A stretch of DNA of 21,768 bases from Candidatus Woesebacteria bacterium (GTDB lineage Bacteria; Patescibacteriota; Microgenomatia; UBA8517). Location of the stretch: positions 1 to 21,768 of the forward strand of contig JAPLZT010000065.1 in the NCBI GenBank assembly GCA_026394855.1, in the 5' to 3' direction. The notes below the pieces were generated by a model. It saw only the letters and a list, made by a program, of their open reading frames with translations. It searched no databases and was not told the origin of the DNA. The number at the start of each line of letters is the position of its first letter. Positions within the stretch are counted from its first letter, which is position 1. The translations under genes and the position numbers were made by a program. Shown one piece after another: positions 1-7,125 of this stretch.

Positions 1-75
1 ATTGTAACCAATGAAGCAGAACCTAAATTGGTGGCTGGAGTTTCTGGAAAATTTAATTTCCGAACCAAGTCATAA
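1..75 (+). CDS. Possible C-terminal end of an upstream gene (partial)
   Basis: Frame 1 is open from the window edge to a TAA at 73-75 and encodes 24 residues ending in GKFNFRTKS. The composition looks like protein, and the other two forward frames stop at once. If real, it converges on the leftward glycosyltransferase gene and overlaps its 3' end by about 23 nt. That degree of overlap is normal in this window. There are too few residues to assign a family. Confidence 0.3.
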   Translation: MVTNEAEPKLVAGVSGKFNFRTKS

Positions 76-1549
76 CCGAAATTCCGTCAAAACTTTTTTC
101 TTCCAGTAATTTTCCGGATTTACTTATGTTTTTAATTGCGTTTTGGGTGTAAACAGGTGGAATTCGGGAGGTTTCGTCAATGATTAAAAACATGTATTTT
201 TCTTTACCTGTGGCTTTGTTTAGTGTGTTATATGGCGGAAGCTGGTCTCCTCCCAGCCACGTAGGTTTGTAACCTAATTTTTTTCCATACCAATCGAAGT
301 TCCAAGCCCAAACAGCATTTATATAAAGTGGATTTGTAACCGTATCTATTGCAAAAGCCTGCCCGCCGGTAGGCGGGGTTCCCCATCCCGATTTTTCGTA
401 GGTATATTTCATAACTTCAATTTGTTTGGAAAGAATTGCTGCCTTATCCGGTTCCAATAGAGGTTGCCCCAAACCATATGAGCTCTTAACTGCGGAAAGA
501 TTCATATAAACAAAAAATATAATAGCTGAAATAATAAGAAATTTAAATTTCAGCTTAGAAATTAAATAGGCAGTGATAATTATGGCGGCGGCGGGTTTGC
601 CGATTAGAAACCACGGAGCGTTATGGGTGCCTAAAAGAAGCATGATCGTAGGAGAGAAGAACCAAACAAGCAAAAACAAATTTCTTTTACGGATTAGTGG
701 ATTTCTTACTATCTCAAAGACCAGAAAACTAATTGCCAATATTCCTAAAACAAGATCTAAATTCTTGTTTTGCAATAGATCCAGAGATAAAAACTTGGCA
801 TAGTCATAGTTTTGGTTTACGCCACCAACCAGTTTACCTGCGGAAAGGAGGCTTATTACACCGGCAAAGTGAAACTTAATTTCAGTGGCCAGCATAGTGG
901 ATAGCGTACAGATAATAGCGGATAGGGAGTAGATGAACACTTTGAAAGATGGAAATTTAAGTCTAAGTACAAGTACAAGAATAAAAAAAACAGGAATCAA
1001 ATAAATGAAAAATAATTCAAATTGGATTGAAAGACCTAGGGCAAGCATTGATAGGGGAAGTCCCCATGTTTTCCCCCTGTAATATTTCCAGACTCCGAAG
1101 AAAAATAGGGGAACTGTTAGAAGTGTTATTGTCGGATTTGATAGCCAGCCTGAGAAGGAAACATAATAGTATGAAACTGCAGTAATAACTCCGGCAATTA
1201 TTCCAACCTTTTTACTTTTGAATAAATCCTTAGCTAGTAAGTAAATTACAACAGCCGAAAAAGCATTGAAAAGAGAGTTCCATAAAACTACATATATTGG
1301 ATTATGCGAGAAGAGTAGGGGAACTGTCATGAAATAAAGCCAGAGAACTCCATGGTGCAGGTTTGGGTTGTTGCCTGCTGTCGGACCTACCACCCTTAAA
1401 TCTCCTTGAAGAATCTTTGCGGAGTCAAATAAATCTCTTGCCTGATCAAAGCCGATTATGGTATTTGATGGCCAAACCGAAAGAAATCTGACTACAAATG
1501 CAAAAACAAATATTAAAACAAGGAAAGTTATTGTTTTTCGTCCTTTCAT
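53..1549 (-). CDS. Polytopic membrane glycosyltransferase, GT39/ArnT-like
   Basis: This 498-residue protein has roughly ten or more hydrophobic segments. It begins with a signal-anchor helix followed by a short loop containing FDQARD, with acidic residues near position 35-40. That layout is typical of GT-C fold enzymes (PMT/ArnT/GT39), which use a polyprenyl-phosphate sugar and carry the catalytic Asp in the first external loop. The C-terminal third is less hydrophobic and probably extracytoplasmic. The likely role is transfer of a sugar to a lipid or protein on the outer face of the membrane; substrate is unknown. It diverges from the DUF4870 gene across a 50-bp AT-rich spacer. The start at 1549 has no Shine-Dalgarno but lies about 9 nt after the start site predicted from TATAAT (1570-1565, minus strand). 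A G+C-rich palindromic repeat encodes the residues PPTGGQ in-frame. The fold class is fairly sure, the exact family less so. Confidence 0.7.
   Translation of the reverse strand: MKGRKTITFLVLIFVFAFVVRFLSVWPSNTIIGFDQARDLFDSAKILQGDLRVVGPTAGNNPNLHHGVLWLYFMTVPLLFSHNPIYVVLWNSLFNAFSAVVIYLLAKDLFKSKKVGIIAGVITAVSYYYVSFSGWLSNPTITLLTVPLFFFGVWKYYRGKTWGLPLSMLALGLSIQFELFFIYLIPVFFILVLVLRLKFPSFKVFIYSLSAIICTLSTMLATEIKFHFAGVISLLSAGKLVGGVNQNYDYAKFLSLDLLQNKNLDLVLGILAISFLVFEIVRNPLIRKRNLFLLVWFFSPTIMLLLGTHNAPWFLIGKPAAAIIITAYLISKLKFKFLIISAIIFFVYMNLSAVKSSYGLGQPLLEPDKAAILSKQIEVMKYTYEKSGWGTPPTGGQAFAIDTVTNPLYINAVWAWNFDWYGKKLGYKPTWLGGDQLPPYNTLNKATGKEKYMFLIIDETSRIPPVYTQNAIKNISKSGKLLEEKSFDGISVMTWFGN
362..377. repeat. GC-rich palindrome inside the GT39-like gene
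   Basis: CCCGCC and GGCGGG arms flank a GGTA centre, giving a perfect 6-bp stem in an otherwise AT-rich gene. It is read in-frame as part of GTPPTGGQA. GC-rich palindromes of this general form are, from memory, common in CPR genomes; only this one copy is visible here. Confidence 0.6.
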
Positions 1550-1562
1550 ATTTTCACAGTTT

Positions 1563-1599
1563 ATATTATAAATATATTATAGAAAGAAGGTGATTATTA
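1563..1599. promoter_or_regulatory. Divergent AT-rich promoter region and ribosome binding site
   Basis: On the minus strand TATAAT (1570-1565) predicts a start about 9 nt before the glycosyltransferase ATG. On the plus strand TATTAT (1575-1580) precedes a near-consensus Shine-Dalgarno, GAAGGTGAT (about 1586-1594), spaced a few nt from the ATG at 1600. No clear -35 box is visible for either direction. Confidence 0.45.
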
Positions 1600-1920
1600 A
1601 TGAAGGGAACAGGTCTTAAAAAAGAAACAGCAGCAGCACTTTCCTACGTATTAGGTCCGGTTACCGGAATTATCTTTTTAATACTAGAGAAAGATCCATT
1701 TATTAGGTTCCATGCAATGCAATCAATAGTCACTTTTGTAATACTTTTTGGCTTGCAGTGGATTCTAACTCTTTCAATAATTTTGGTATTTCTAGTTCCT
1801 CTTGTAGGTATCGTTACATTTATCCTTTGGTTGTTGCTTATTTACAAAGCTTGGATGGGAGAATCCTGGGAGGTTCCAATATTAGGAAAGTTAGCCAAGA
1901 AGCTATTAAAGAGAGCTTAG
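1600..1920 (+). CDS. Small membrane protein, DUF4870 (Tic20-like) family
   Basis: This 106-residue protein has an amphipathic N-terminus, three hydrophobic segments (about residues 15-30, 42-62 and 64-82) and a basic C-terminal tail. The pattern LSYVLGPVTGIIFLILEKDPFIRFHAMQS fits the DUF4870 family, in which a KDPFIRFHAxQS segment follows the first helix. The molecular function of that family is not established. The start is set by a strong Shine-Dalgarno. It stands alone or is the first gene of the rightward run; the next gene appears to have its own -10 box inside the 15-nt gap. Confidence 0.85.
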   Translation: MKGTGLKKETAAALSYVLGPVTGIIFLILEKDPFIRFHAMQSIVTFVILFGLQWILTLSIILVFLVPLVGIVTFILWLLLIYKAWMGESWEVPILGKLAKKLLKRA

Positions 1921-1924
1921 ATTG

Positions 1925-1930
1925 TATAAT
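1925..1930 (+). promoter_or_regulatory. -10 box (TATAAT) placing the start site at the phosphoribosyltransferase GTG
   Basis: This perfect TATAAT lies in the 15-nt gap after the DUF4870 stop. A start 7 nt downstream falls at 1937, next to the GTG at 1936, so the mRNA would be leaderless. No good -35 hexamer is visible, so the call depends on the -10 and its position. Confidence 0.5.
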
Positions 1931-1935
1931 GGATT

Positions 1936-2469
1936 GTGTTTGAAAGCAGGCTCGAAGCCGGAGGGATTCTTTTTCAAAAACTTCTTAAGTTTAAGGGCAT
2001 GATTGCGCAGGCATGCGTAGAAGATGCTCTTGTTTTGGCGATCCCCAGAGGTGGAGTTGTTGTCGGAAAGGTTATTTCTAATGCGTTGCATATTCCTTTG
2101 GGGGTTATCTATGCCAAAAAAATTCCAACCCCGGACCAGCCTGAACTCGCCGCGGGAGCTTATATTGCCAAGAGTAAGAAATTCGGAAAGACACCTGATG
2201 TTAAAGGTAAAATCATTATTTTGGTAGATGACGGAGTCGCAACCGGCGCAACGGTAGAAGCCGCAATTAAGTATTTAAGAGGTAAAAAAGTTAAGAAATT
2301 AGTACTTGCGGTTCCGGTTGCCCCCAAAAGTTTAGTGAAGAAATTAAAAAAATTGGTCGATGAAATTCTGGTTTTGGAGACACGGGATGATTTCTTTGCC
2401 GTTGGAGATTTTTATAAAGATTTTTCCCAAGTAACAGACGAAGAGGTGATACAATTGCTTCAGAGATGA
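1936..2469 (+). CDS. Phosphoribosyltransferase-family protein (short form)
   Basis: This 177-residue type I PRTase-fold protein has the PRPP-binding loop VDDGVATGAT at about 97-106, preceded by four hydrophobic residues. An N-terminal ESRLEAGGILFQKL and an IPRGGVVVG segment (36-44) match the group of PRTases often annotated as putative phosphoribosyltransferases. That group ends in a FYxDFSQVTDEEV motif, which is present here at 159-171. Compared with the usual ~215-residue members, about 40 residues between PELAAGAY and the PRPP loop are absent, in-frame. The start is GTG; no Shine-Dalgarno is seen. The stop overlaps the next ATG by 4 nt (ATGA), so it is translationally coupled to pth. The nucleobase substrate cannot be inferred. 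Confidence 0.85.
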   Translation: MFESRLEAGGILFQKLLKFKGMIAQACVEDALVLAIPRGGVVVGKVISNALHIPLGVIYAKKIPTPDQPELAAGAYIAKSKKFGKTPDVKGKIIILVDDGVATGATVEAAIKYLRGKKVKKLVLAVPVAPKSLVKKLKKLVDEILVLETRDDFFAVGDFYKDFSQVTDEEVIQLLQR

Positions 2470-2951
2470 AACTCATAATTGGATTAGGAAACCCGGGGGA
2501 GAAGTATATCAACAACCGTCATAATGTCGGCTATATAGTTGTTGATGCAATAAAGAATAAAAACCTAAAAATTAAGGATGCAACCGTAGTTAAAACCAAT
2601 ACCTTCATGAACGACTCGGGAAGTTTTGTTAAGAGAGTTCTAGATTCTAGTTATCTAGTACCTAGCGACTTGTATATAGTGCATGATGACCTTGATTTGC
2701 CTCTCGGAAGCTGGAAAATGCAGTTTGCAAAAGGGCCCAAAGATAACGGCGGAATCAACTCAATTGAACAAGTTTTAGGTACAGAAAACTTCTGGAGAAT
2801 AAGGGTTGGGGTGGACAATAGAAAGCGCGAACCCCACTTCACTAAAGTTACGCGGGGCGAGACGTATGTTTTGGAAGATTTTAGCCAAGAAGAAAGGGCT
2901 ATTTTGGATAAGGCAGTTGACGATATATGCAGCAAATTGGCGACATTCTAA
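2466..2951 (+). CDS. pth: Peptidyl-tRNA hydrolase (divergent, short)
   Basis: Pth releases peptidyl-tRNAs that fall off the ribosome by cleaving the peptide-tRNA ester. The N-terminus MKLIIGLGNPGEKY, catalytic His19 in NNRHNVG, FMN (Asn49) and HDDLDLPLG (about 73-81) are all family signatures. At 161 residues it is shorter than the usual ~190; about 18 residues are missing between RHNVG and TFMN. The region that normally reads HNG is KDNGGINSI here. In an ungapped alignment the tRNA-contacting His and Asn become Asn and Gly; a one-residue shift would keep the Asn. It overlaps the PRTase stop by 4 nt and the next gene by 25 nt. Confidence 0.9.
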   Translation: MKLIIGLGNPGEKYINNRHNVGYIVVDAIKNKNLKIKDATVVKTNTFMNDSGSFVKRVLDSSYLVPSDLYIVHDDLDLPLGSWKMQFAKGPKDNGGINSIEQVLGTENFWRIRVGVDNRKREPHFTKVTRGETYVLEDFSQEERAILDKAVDDICSKLATF

Positions 2952-3202
2952 GAAAATTCGATTCGGATAAAGACAAATACATATCCCGGGAATTTCAAAA
3001 GTACGGGTATGATTTAGCACAGGAATTGGGAGATCCCAAAAATGTTTCTTTGTATATTAAACTTGCTAAAATTACTCCAAGGGGGATTTTAGAAACTGCC
3101 AGAAATTTTATTAAAGACGCATATAAAGTAAAAAGTAAACCAGCTCTTTTTCTTTGGAAACTAAAGGAGTTAAACAAAAATGCTAAAGGGAAATTACATT
3201 GA
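2927..3202 (+). CDS. Conserved-looking small soluble protein of unknown function
   Basis: This 91-residue, highly charged, probably helical protein has no signal or membrane segment. The core KYGYDLAQELGDPKNVSLYIKLAKITPRGILETARNFIKDA is compact and protein-like, followed by a basic tail. It overlaps the pth 3' end by 25 nt and the CvpA-CAP start by 23 nt in different frames. The arrangement argues for a translated operon member. I do not recognise a named family, though a similar protein next to pth would be expected in related genomes. Confidence 0.6.
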   Translation: MQQIGDILRKFDSDKDKYISREFQKYGYDLAQELGDPKNVSLYIKLAKITPRGILETARNFIKDAYKVKSKPALFLWKLKELNKNAKGKLH

Positions 3203-4145
3203 TTTAATTATCATTTTGGTTCTTGTCTATTTTGCCACCGAGGCCTGGAGACATGGCTTTTGGGTAATTTTGGTTGATTTTATTTCTTTTTTGGGTTCAA
3301 TACTAATTTCCTTAAGCTTTTATAAATATGTCGCTCTTTTTTTAAGGTCTAACTTTTCTCTTGGGAGTTCGATTTCAAACGCCTTGGGTTTTTTGGCAAC
3401 AGCCGTAATTACCGAAGGAATCTTAGGTTTTGTCCTTGCCAAATTTCTTCACAAAGTACCCGAAAAACTGCGGGAACACACCTTGCTTAAAATTGCTGCC
3501 ATGATTCCGGCAGTTGGAGAAGGACTTATCTTAATTGCATTTATTTTGACATTAGCCGTAGCCTTTCCCCTAAGACCTTCGGTTAAATCAGATATTGTCA
3601 GATCAAGACTTGGTGGAGTAATTCTTGCAAAAACGGTTGTCATTGAAAAATCGGTTAATGAGATATTCGGGGGAGTAATTGAGGATTCTTTAACATACCT
3701 TACCGTAAAACCCGGAAGCAGTGAGAGAGTTTCTTTACCAACCGTATCCAACAATCTTAAAGCAGATACCGAAAGTGCCAAGGAAATGTTTAGTTTGGTG
3801 AATCAAGAAAGAAATAAATTGGGAATTTCGGAACTTATCTGGAATGAAAAAATAGCCAAGATTTCTCAAAATTATGCAACGTACATGTGGGAAAACCATT
3901 ATTTTGGTCATGTTTCACTCGATGGAAAGGACGTTGGAGACAGGTTAAAGGAGGCAAAGATTAATTATTCGGCTGCGGGAGAAAACTTAGCTCGTGCTCC
4001 AACCGTAATTTCTGCCGAGGGCGGCCTAATGAATTCGGAAGGGCATAGAGATAACATTCTAAACACAAAGTTTACAAAAGTTGGAATTGGAGTTATAGAC
4101 AATGGAATATACGGCAAAATTTTTGTTCAGGGCTTTACAGACTAA
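3180..4145 (+). CDS. CvpA-like membrane domain fused to an extracytoplasmic CAP (SCP/PR1) domain
   Basis: In this 321-residue protein, residues 1-130 hold about four membrane segments in the pattern of CvpA family proteins (opening YIDLIIILVLVYFATEAWRHGF). A linker of about 70 residues leads to a CAP domain (about 200-321) starting SLVNQERNKLG. The CAP metal and catalytic-like positions are present: His244 (YFGHVS), Glu268 (GENL), Glu287 and His289 (SEGHRDNIL). CAP domains of bacterial YkwD-type proteins sit outside the membrane, and the topology here agrees. The activity of such proteins is not settled. Tethering CAP to CvpA suggests an anchored envelope factor. It is the last gene before a new -10 box. 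Confidence 0.88.
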   Translation: MLKGNYIDLIIILVLVYFATEAWRHGFWVILVDFISFLGSILISLSFYKYVALFLRSNFSLGSSISNALGFLATAVITEGILGFVLAKFLHKVPEKLREHTLLKIAAMIPAVGEGLILIAFILTLAVAFPLRPSVKSDIVRSRLGGVILAKTVVIEKSVNEIFGGVIEDSLTYLTVKPGSSERVSLPTVSNNLKADTESAKEMFSLVNQERNKLGISELIWNEKIAKISQNYATYMWENHYFGHVSLDGKDVGDRLKEAKINYSAAGENLARAPTVISAEGGLMNSEGHRDNILNTKFTKVGIGVIDNGIYGKIFVQGFTD

Positions 4146-4154
4146 TGCTACAAT
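4146..4154 (+). promoter_or_regulatory. Extended -10 (TGCTACAAT) with start site on the next ATG
   Basis: The motif begins immediately after the stop codon of the CvpA-CAP gene. Counting 7 nt from the last base of TACAAT gives 4161, the A of the next ATG, so a leaderless transcript is predicted. The -35 region is poor, as expected for an extended -10 promoter. Confidence 0.55.
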
Positions 4155-4160
4155 GAATTA

Positions 4161-4592
4161 ATGAAGCGAAACTTTTTTATTCATCTTGCATTTTTTGTTT
4201 CTGTGTTTATCCTCTTTTCAATTATTCGCGGCTGGTTAAATTTTTCATACTGGACATTCTGGGTTGGAGGAGTATTAGGAACCATAATTCCGGAAGCAGA
4301 TCAGCTTCTATACGTTTTTTTCATAAATCCCCAGGAATTAACATCCCAAAGGATAATTTTATTAATTAAAAACAGAAATTTTACTGGAGCCTTAAGAATG
4401 CTTTTTGAAACCGGGAGTGAAAGGTATGATTTAGTTTTTCATTCTAATATTTTCTTAATTATTTCCGGAATTTTGTTTGTTTGGATTTTAACTTCATCCG
4501 GAAGCGTTTTAGGTTTTGGACTGGCCTTAGGACTTATCTTAGATCTTCTTCTTGACCGACTGATAACCCGTGTATATCATAGGACTTCATAA
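4161..4592 (+). CDS. Integral membrane protein of unknown function
   Basis: This 143-residue protein has three to four hydrophobic segments (about 7-22, 31-55, 95-112 and 115-132). Its polar landmarks are GTIIPEADQLLYVFFINP and a VFHSNIF motif at the start of the third segment, plus a basic C-terminus. The Glu/Asp pair and the His lie near membrane edges and could bind a metal, but nothing proves it. It has no Shine-Dalgarno and probably starts leaderless. Its TAA shares one base with the dehydrogenase ATG, so the two are translationally coupled. I do not recognise a named family. Confidence 0.75.
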   Translation: MKRNFFIHLAFFVSVFILFSIIRGWLNFSYWTFWVGGVLGTIIPEADQLLYVFFINPQELTSQRIILLIKNRNFTGALRMLFETGSERYDLVFHSNIFLIISGILFVWILTSSGSVLGFGLALGLILDLLLDRLITRVYHRTS

Positions 4593-5806
4593 TGGTATCG
4601 GCTTTTGACAATGCGATGAAACAACTGGATCAAGTAGCTCCCTTTTTGGGTAAAGAGTACATCCGTGGCCTGAAGCTTTTGAGATTCCCGCAAAAAATTC
4701 TTAGTAAAAAGATTTCAATAAAAACGGATAACGGAAAAAATAAATCTTTTCAGGCTTACCGAATTCAATTTAATGATGCCAGAGGTCCCTATAAAGGCGG
4801 AATAAGATACCACATAAATGTTTCGGAAGACGAAGTAAAAGCCCTTTCTTTCTGGATGGCAGTTAAGTGTGCGGTTGTCGGAATTCCATATGGGGGAGCC
4901 AAAGGGGGAATTGTAGTTGACCCTTCGACTTTGTCTCGGGGTGAATCCCAAAGACTTACTTTCGCATATGCCGATTTTATTGCTCCATATATTGGTCCTT
5001 GGATTGATGTTCCTGCCCCAGATGTTAATACCGATGGACAAATTATGGCCTGGCTACTGGAAGCATATGAGAAAAAAGTAGGTTATCAGGCTCCTGCCAC
5101 ATTTACCGGAAAACCCATAGAGCTTGGAGGATCCCAGGGGAGAACCGAAGCAACAGGACTTGGAGGAGTAACTGTTTTAAAAGAATTCTTAAAGAAATGT
5201 CCCACTTCGCCAAGGCTTCGCGGGACAAAACTTGCTGTGCAAGGTTTTGGCAACGTGGGTTATTGGTTTGCGCATTTTGCTCAAAAAGAGGGGTTTAAGG
5301 TTGTGGCGGTATCTAATTCCAAAGGCGGAATTTATAATTCCAAAGGACTTGACATAGACAAACTAATAGATTCTTTTAAGTCAAATATCACTAACGAGGA
5401 ACTTTTAGCTTTACCTGTTGATATTTTGGTGCCGGCGGCTTTAGAAAACGCCATTACGAAAGAGAACGCAGACAGAGTAAGAGCGAAAGTGGTTTTTGAA
5501 ATGGCAAATGGCCCAACCACACCCGAGGCTGATGAAATCTTGGCAAAAAGAAAGATAGATGTTATTCCCGATGTATTGACAAACGCGGGGGGAGTCACTG
5601 TTTCCTACTTTGAATGGGCTCAAAACTTAAACGGCTACTATTGGGAAAAAGAAGAAGTTTTAAATAAAGAGAGAAAAATAATGATTAAGGCCTTTAACGA
5701 TATCTATCAGTTGGTAAAAGAAAAGAAAATAACCTACAGAAAAGCTGCATTTATCTTAGCTATTAAAAGAATAATAGATGCCATGATGCTTCGGGGGAGA
5801 GTTTAG
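4592..5806 (+). CDS. gdhA: Glutamate (Glu/Leu/Phe/Val family) dehydrogenase
   Basis: The enzyme catalyses NAD(P)-dependent oxidative deamination of glutamate, or the reverse ammonia assimilation. Length (404) matches hexameric GDH of the short class. Visible motifs are GPYKGGIRYH (65-74), Lys92, the catalytic Lys104 in PYGGAKGGI, catalytic Asp144 in PAPDVNTD, and the Rossmann GFGNVG (218-223). An extra stretch, CPTSPRLR (203-210), just before the Rossmann strand is encoded by a palindromic repeat. The gene converges on a leftward gene with only 2 nt between stops. It is one of few amino-acid enzymes in view and could serve nitrogen recycling. Cofactor preference cannot be read with confidence. 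Confidence 0.95.
   Translation: MVSAFDNAMKQLDQVAPFLGKEYIRGLKLLRFPQKILSKKISIKTDNGKNKSFQAYRIQFNDARGPYKGGIRYHINVSEDEVKALSFWMAVKCAVVGIPYGGAKGGIVVDPSTLSRGESQRLTFAYADFIAPYIGPWIDVPAPDVNTDGQIMAWLLEAYEKKVGYQAPATFTGKPIELGGSQGRTEATGLGGVTVLKEFLKKCPTSPRLRGTKLAVQGFGNVGYWFAHFAQKEGFKVVAVSNSKGGIYNSKGLDIDKLIDSFKSNITNEELLALPVDILVPAALENAITKENADRVRAKVVFEMANGPTTPEADEILAKRKIDVIPDVLTNAGGVTVSYFEWAQNLNGYYWEKEEVLNKERKIMIKAFNDIYQLVKEKKITYRKAAFILAIKRIIDAMMLRGRV
5198..5227. repeat. In-frame palindromic repeat inside gdhA
   Basis: Arms TGTCCC (5198-5203) and GGGACA (5222-5227) enclose an 18-nt interior with an inner GCC-AA-GGC stem and two CTTCG copies. It encodes the eight residues CPTSPRLR and flanks, between the two GDH domains. 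That is a place where GDH normally has only a short linker. Repeats with a CTTCGCCAAGGCTTCG core are, from memory, scattered in CPR genomes. Confidence 0.6.
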
Positions 5807-5808
5807 AT

Positions 5809-6342
5809 TTATTCTCTGCAGCAGTCTAGAGCTTTTTGGACAAAGTCGTTGAGTTTTGAGAATATTGATACTTTTTTGGTTTTATTATTTTTGTCATTTG
5901 TCATTTGAAATTCATTTGTCATTTGTAATTTGTCATTTGCAATTTTGGTCATACCAAGGTTCAGTCCCCAGAATAGGGAATAGAGTTTATAGGAATTTTC
6001 AAACATTTTGGTGGCTTTTTCCTTGTCGCCTTTCTTCAACTCCTTAGTTCCTACCTCCATCAGCCTCATCGAAGCTGCCAAAAGATGCTTTGAGATGCAC
6101 CAGACCTCTCCTTCGTAGTCTTTAATGATCTCCTTTAAAAGTTCTACTCTCATTTTTCTTACCTCATCTAGAAGGTTAAGATATTCTTTCTTACCTGTTT
6201 TTTGGGCTGAGAAGAAGAGATGTTCTTCAATTGAAATCAGATTCATTATGCCAATTGAAAGATCTTCTCCGGAGGATAAATCAAGTTTTTTGTCCTTGGT
6301 TACTTTTTCGACTTTATTAATTAGCGTTTTGTAATTATCCAT
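5809..6342 (-). CDS. Soluble protein of unknown function, last gene of the leftward copper/thiol operon
   Basis: This 177-residue, mostly helical protein has no signal or membrane segment. It contains potential metal-binding residues: Glu39-Glu40-His41 (ISIEEHLFF), Cys82 and His86 (EVWCISKHLL), and a C-terminal CysCys (174-175). A TPR-like or four-helix fold is possible (KKGDKEKATKMFENSYKLYSLFWGL). Residues about 135-152 (NDKLQMTNEFQMTND) are encoded by a low-complexity DNA repeat and may not be part of the original protein. The start overlaps the 3' end of the CxxC membrane gene by 22 nt, tying it to that operon. I recall similar unnamed proteins in other Patescibacteria but cannot name a family. 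Confidence 0.75.
   Translation of the reverse strand: MDNYKTLINKVEKVTKDKKLDLSSGEDLSIGIMNLISIEEHLFFSAQKTGKKEYLNLLDEVRKMRVELLKEIIKDYEGEVWCISKHLLAASMRLMEVGTKELKKGDKEKATKMFENSYKLYSLFWGLNLGMTKIANDKLQMTNEFQMTNDKNNKTKKVSIFSKLNDFVQKALDCCRE
5891..5944. repeat. Degenerate TTGTCATTTG-type tandem repeat inside a gene
   Basis: At least four imperfect copies of a (T)TTGTCATTTG-like unit lie on the plus strand. They are read in-frame on the minus strand as repeated QMTN/DK peptides near the C-terminus of the gene. The repeat's other strand also produces a spurious plus-strand open frame. Confidence 0.75.
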
Positions 6343-6737
6343 ACGATTATGCTTGATATTAACAAAAAGGCGATTGGAAATACAACCTTTTGAAAATTAA
6401 ATAGCTGCTTTCCTTTTATTTTTCTTACTTTTTTATCTGCCCAAATCCCCAGAAGAAAAGTTAAAGAACCAACTACAATTCCCATAATAAGTTTATTTAT
6501 TAAAACACCTGTCCAAGCCAGTGTGACAAGGGAGAGTGAGTACATCAATGCTGTCGTAAGTAGCATGTAAAATGTAGTATGCAATTTAGGATATTTTTTA
6601 GAAAACCAAGAGTAAAACCATAAAGAAGAGGAGAGGATGAATCCTCCAACCCAAACCCCGGAAACGGTATCATCAACACCAAGCCATCTGGAAAGCCCAA
6701 GTCCTGCCCCTACTGCCAGTGTACAAATTTGACACAT
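6321..6737 (-). CDS. Small CxxC membrane protein, paralogue of the protein at 9040-9558
   Basis: This 138-residue protein has four hydrophobic segments. It begins directly with CQIC (residues 2-5), then GAGLGLSRWLGVDDTVSGVWVGGF. The gene at 9040-9558 has CPLC followed by GAGVGLTLSRWVGVDDSITGLWMGAF, and both end with KIKGKxxFxxQ(K/R) before the last helix. The CxxC would sit at the first membrane segment and could bind Cu(I) or take part in thiol-disulfide exchange. Unlike its paralogue it lacks a signal-peptide-like extension, so either the topology differs or the N-terminus has been lost. It lies 7 nt after the thioredoxin-like gene, with no clear Shine-Dalgarno. No named family is known to me. 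Confidence 0.8.
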   Translation of the reverse strand: MCQICTLAVGAGLGLSRWLGVDDTVSGVWVGGFILSSSLWFYSWFSKKYPKLHTTFYMLLTTALMYSLSLVTLAWTGVLINKLIMGIVVGSLTFLLGIWADKKVRKIKGKQLFNFQKVVFPIAFLLISSIIVWIITKR

Positions 6738-6744
6738 ATATTTA

Positions 6745-7125
6745 TTATTTAAAAGTTTTGAAATAATTTATTATTTCAGTATCTCCCGAGAAACACTTCC
6801 CGTCAGGAGTAAAAAGAAGCGGAACCCCCATCTGACTTTGAGGAACTTTGCAATAGGCGTACCTGGCCTTAAGTTCATTGGCATTGGCAATATTGCTCCA
6901 AACCTCCTTTTTATCTACCTTAACAGTGTCTTTTTTGTCCCATGAAGACATAAAATCAGCAACGATTTTGCAGTGCGGACAGCCATTACCCCAGTAATAA
7001 GTTAAGTCGGCAGGAAGGGGATAGTTATTTGTGTTATTCGAACTTTGCCCTCTTGAAACTAAAAATACGCCCCCAACAATGATAATCAAAGTTAATATAA
7101 CTGCGATGATTGTGATTTTTTTCAT
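6745..7125 (-). CDS. Membrane-anchored thioredoxin/glutaredoxin-like protein with CPHC
   Basis: This 126-residue protein has an N-terminal anchor helix (about 4-24), then a short thioredoxin-like domain. The active-site motif is CPHC (49-52, in YYWGNGCPHC), and the conserved cis-Pro is Pro102 in MGVPLLF. CPHC is the motif of DsbA-type oxidants, but the domain is minimal and lacks DsbA's helical insertion. It should act outside the membrane, possibly shuttling electrons to or from the permease-like protein encoded two genes upstream, or keeping Cu-ligand cysteines reduced. Two further cysteines, Cys92 and Cys111, could form a second pair. It shares one base with the HMA gene stop (TAATG). Confidence 0.85.
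   Translation of the reverse strand: MKKITIIAVILTLIIIVGGVFLVSRGQSSNNTNNYPLPADLTYYWGNGCPHCKIVADFMSSWDKKDTVKVDKKEVWSNIANANELKARYAYCKVPQSQMGVPLLFTPDGKCFSGDTEIINYFKTFK

Noticed and set aside
573..803. Plus-strand open frame inside the glycosyltransferase gene
   Set aside because: It is antisense to a long coherent membrane protein and has a composition unlike any domain.
5856..6047. Plus-strand open frame over the TTGTCATTTG repeat
   Set aside because: It is a repeat-driven antisense frame inside a convincing minus-strand gene.
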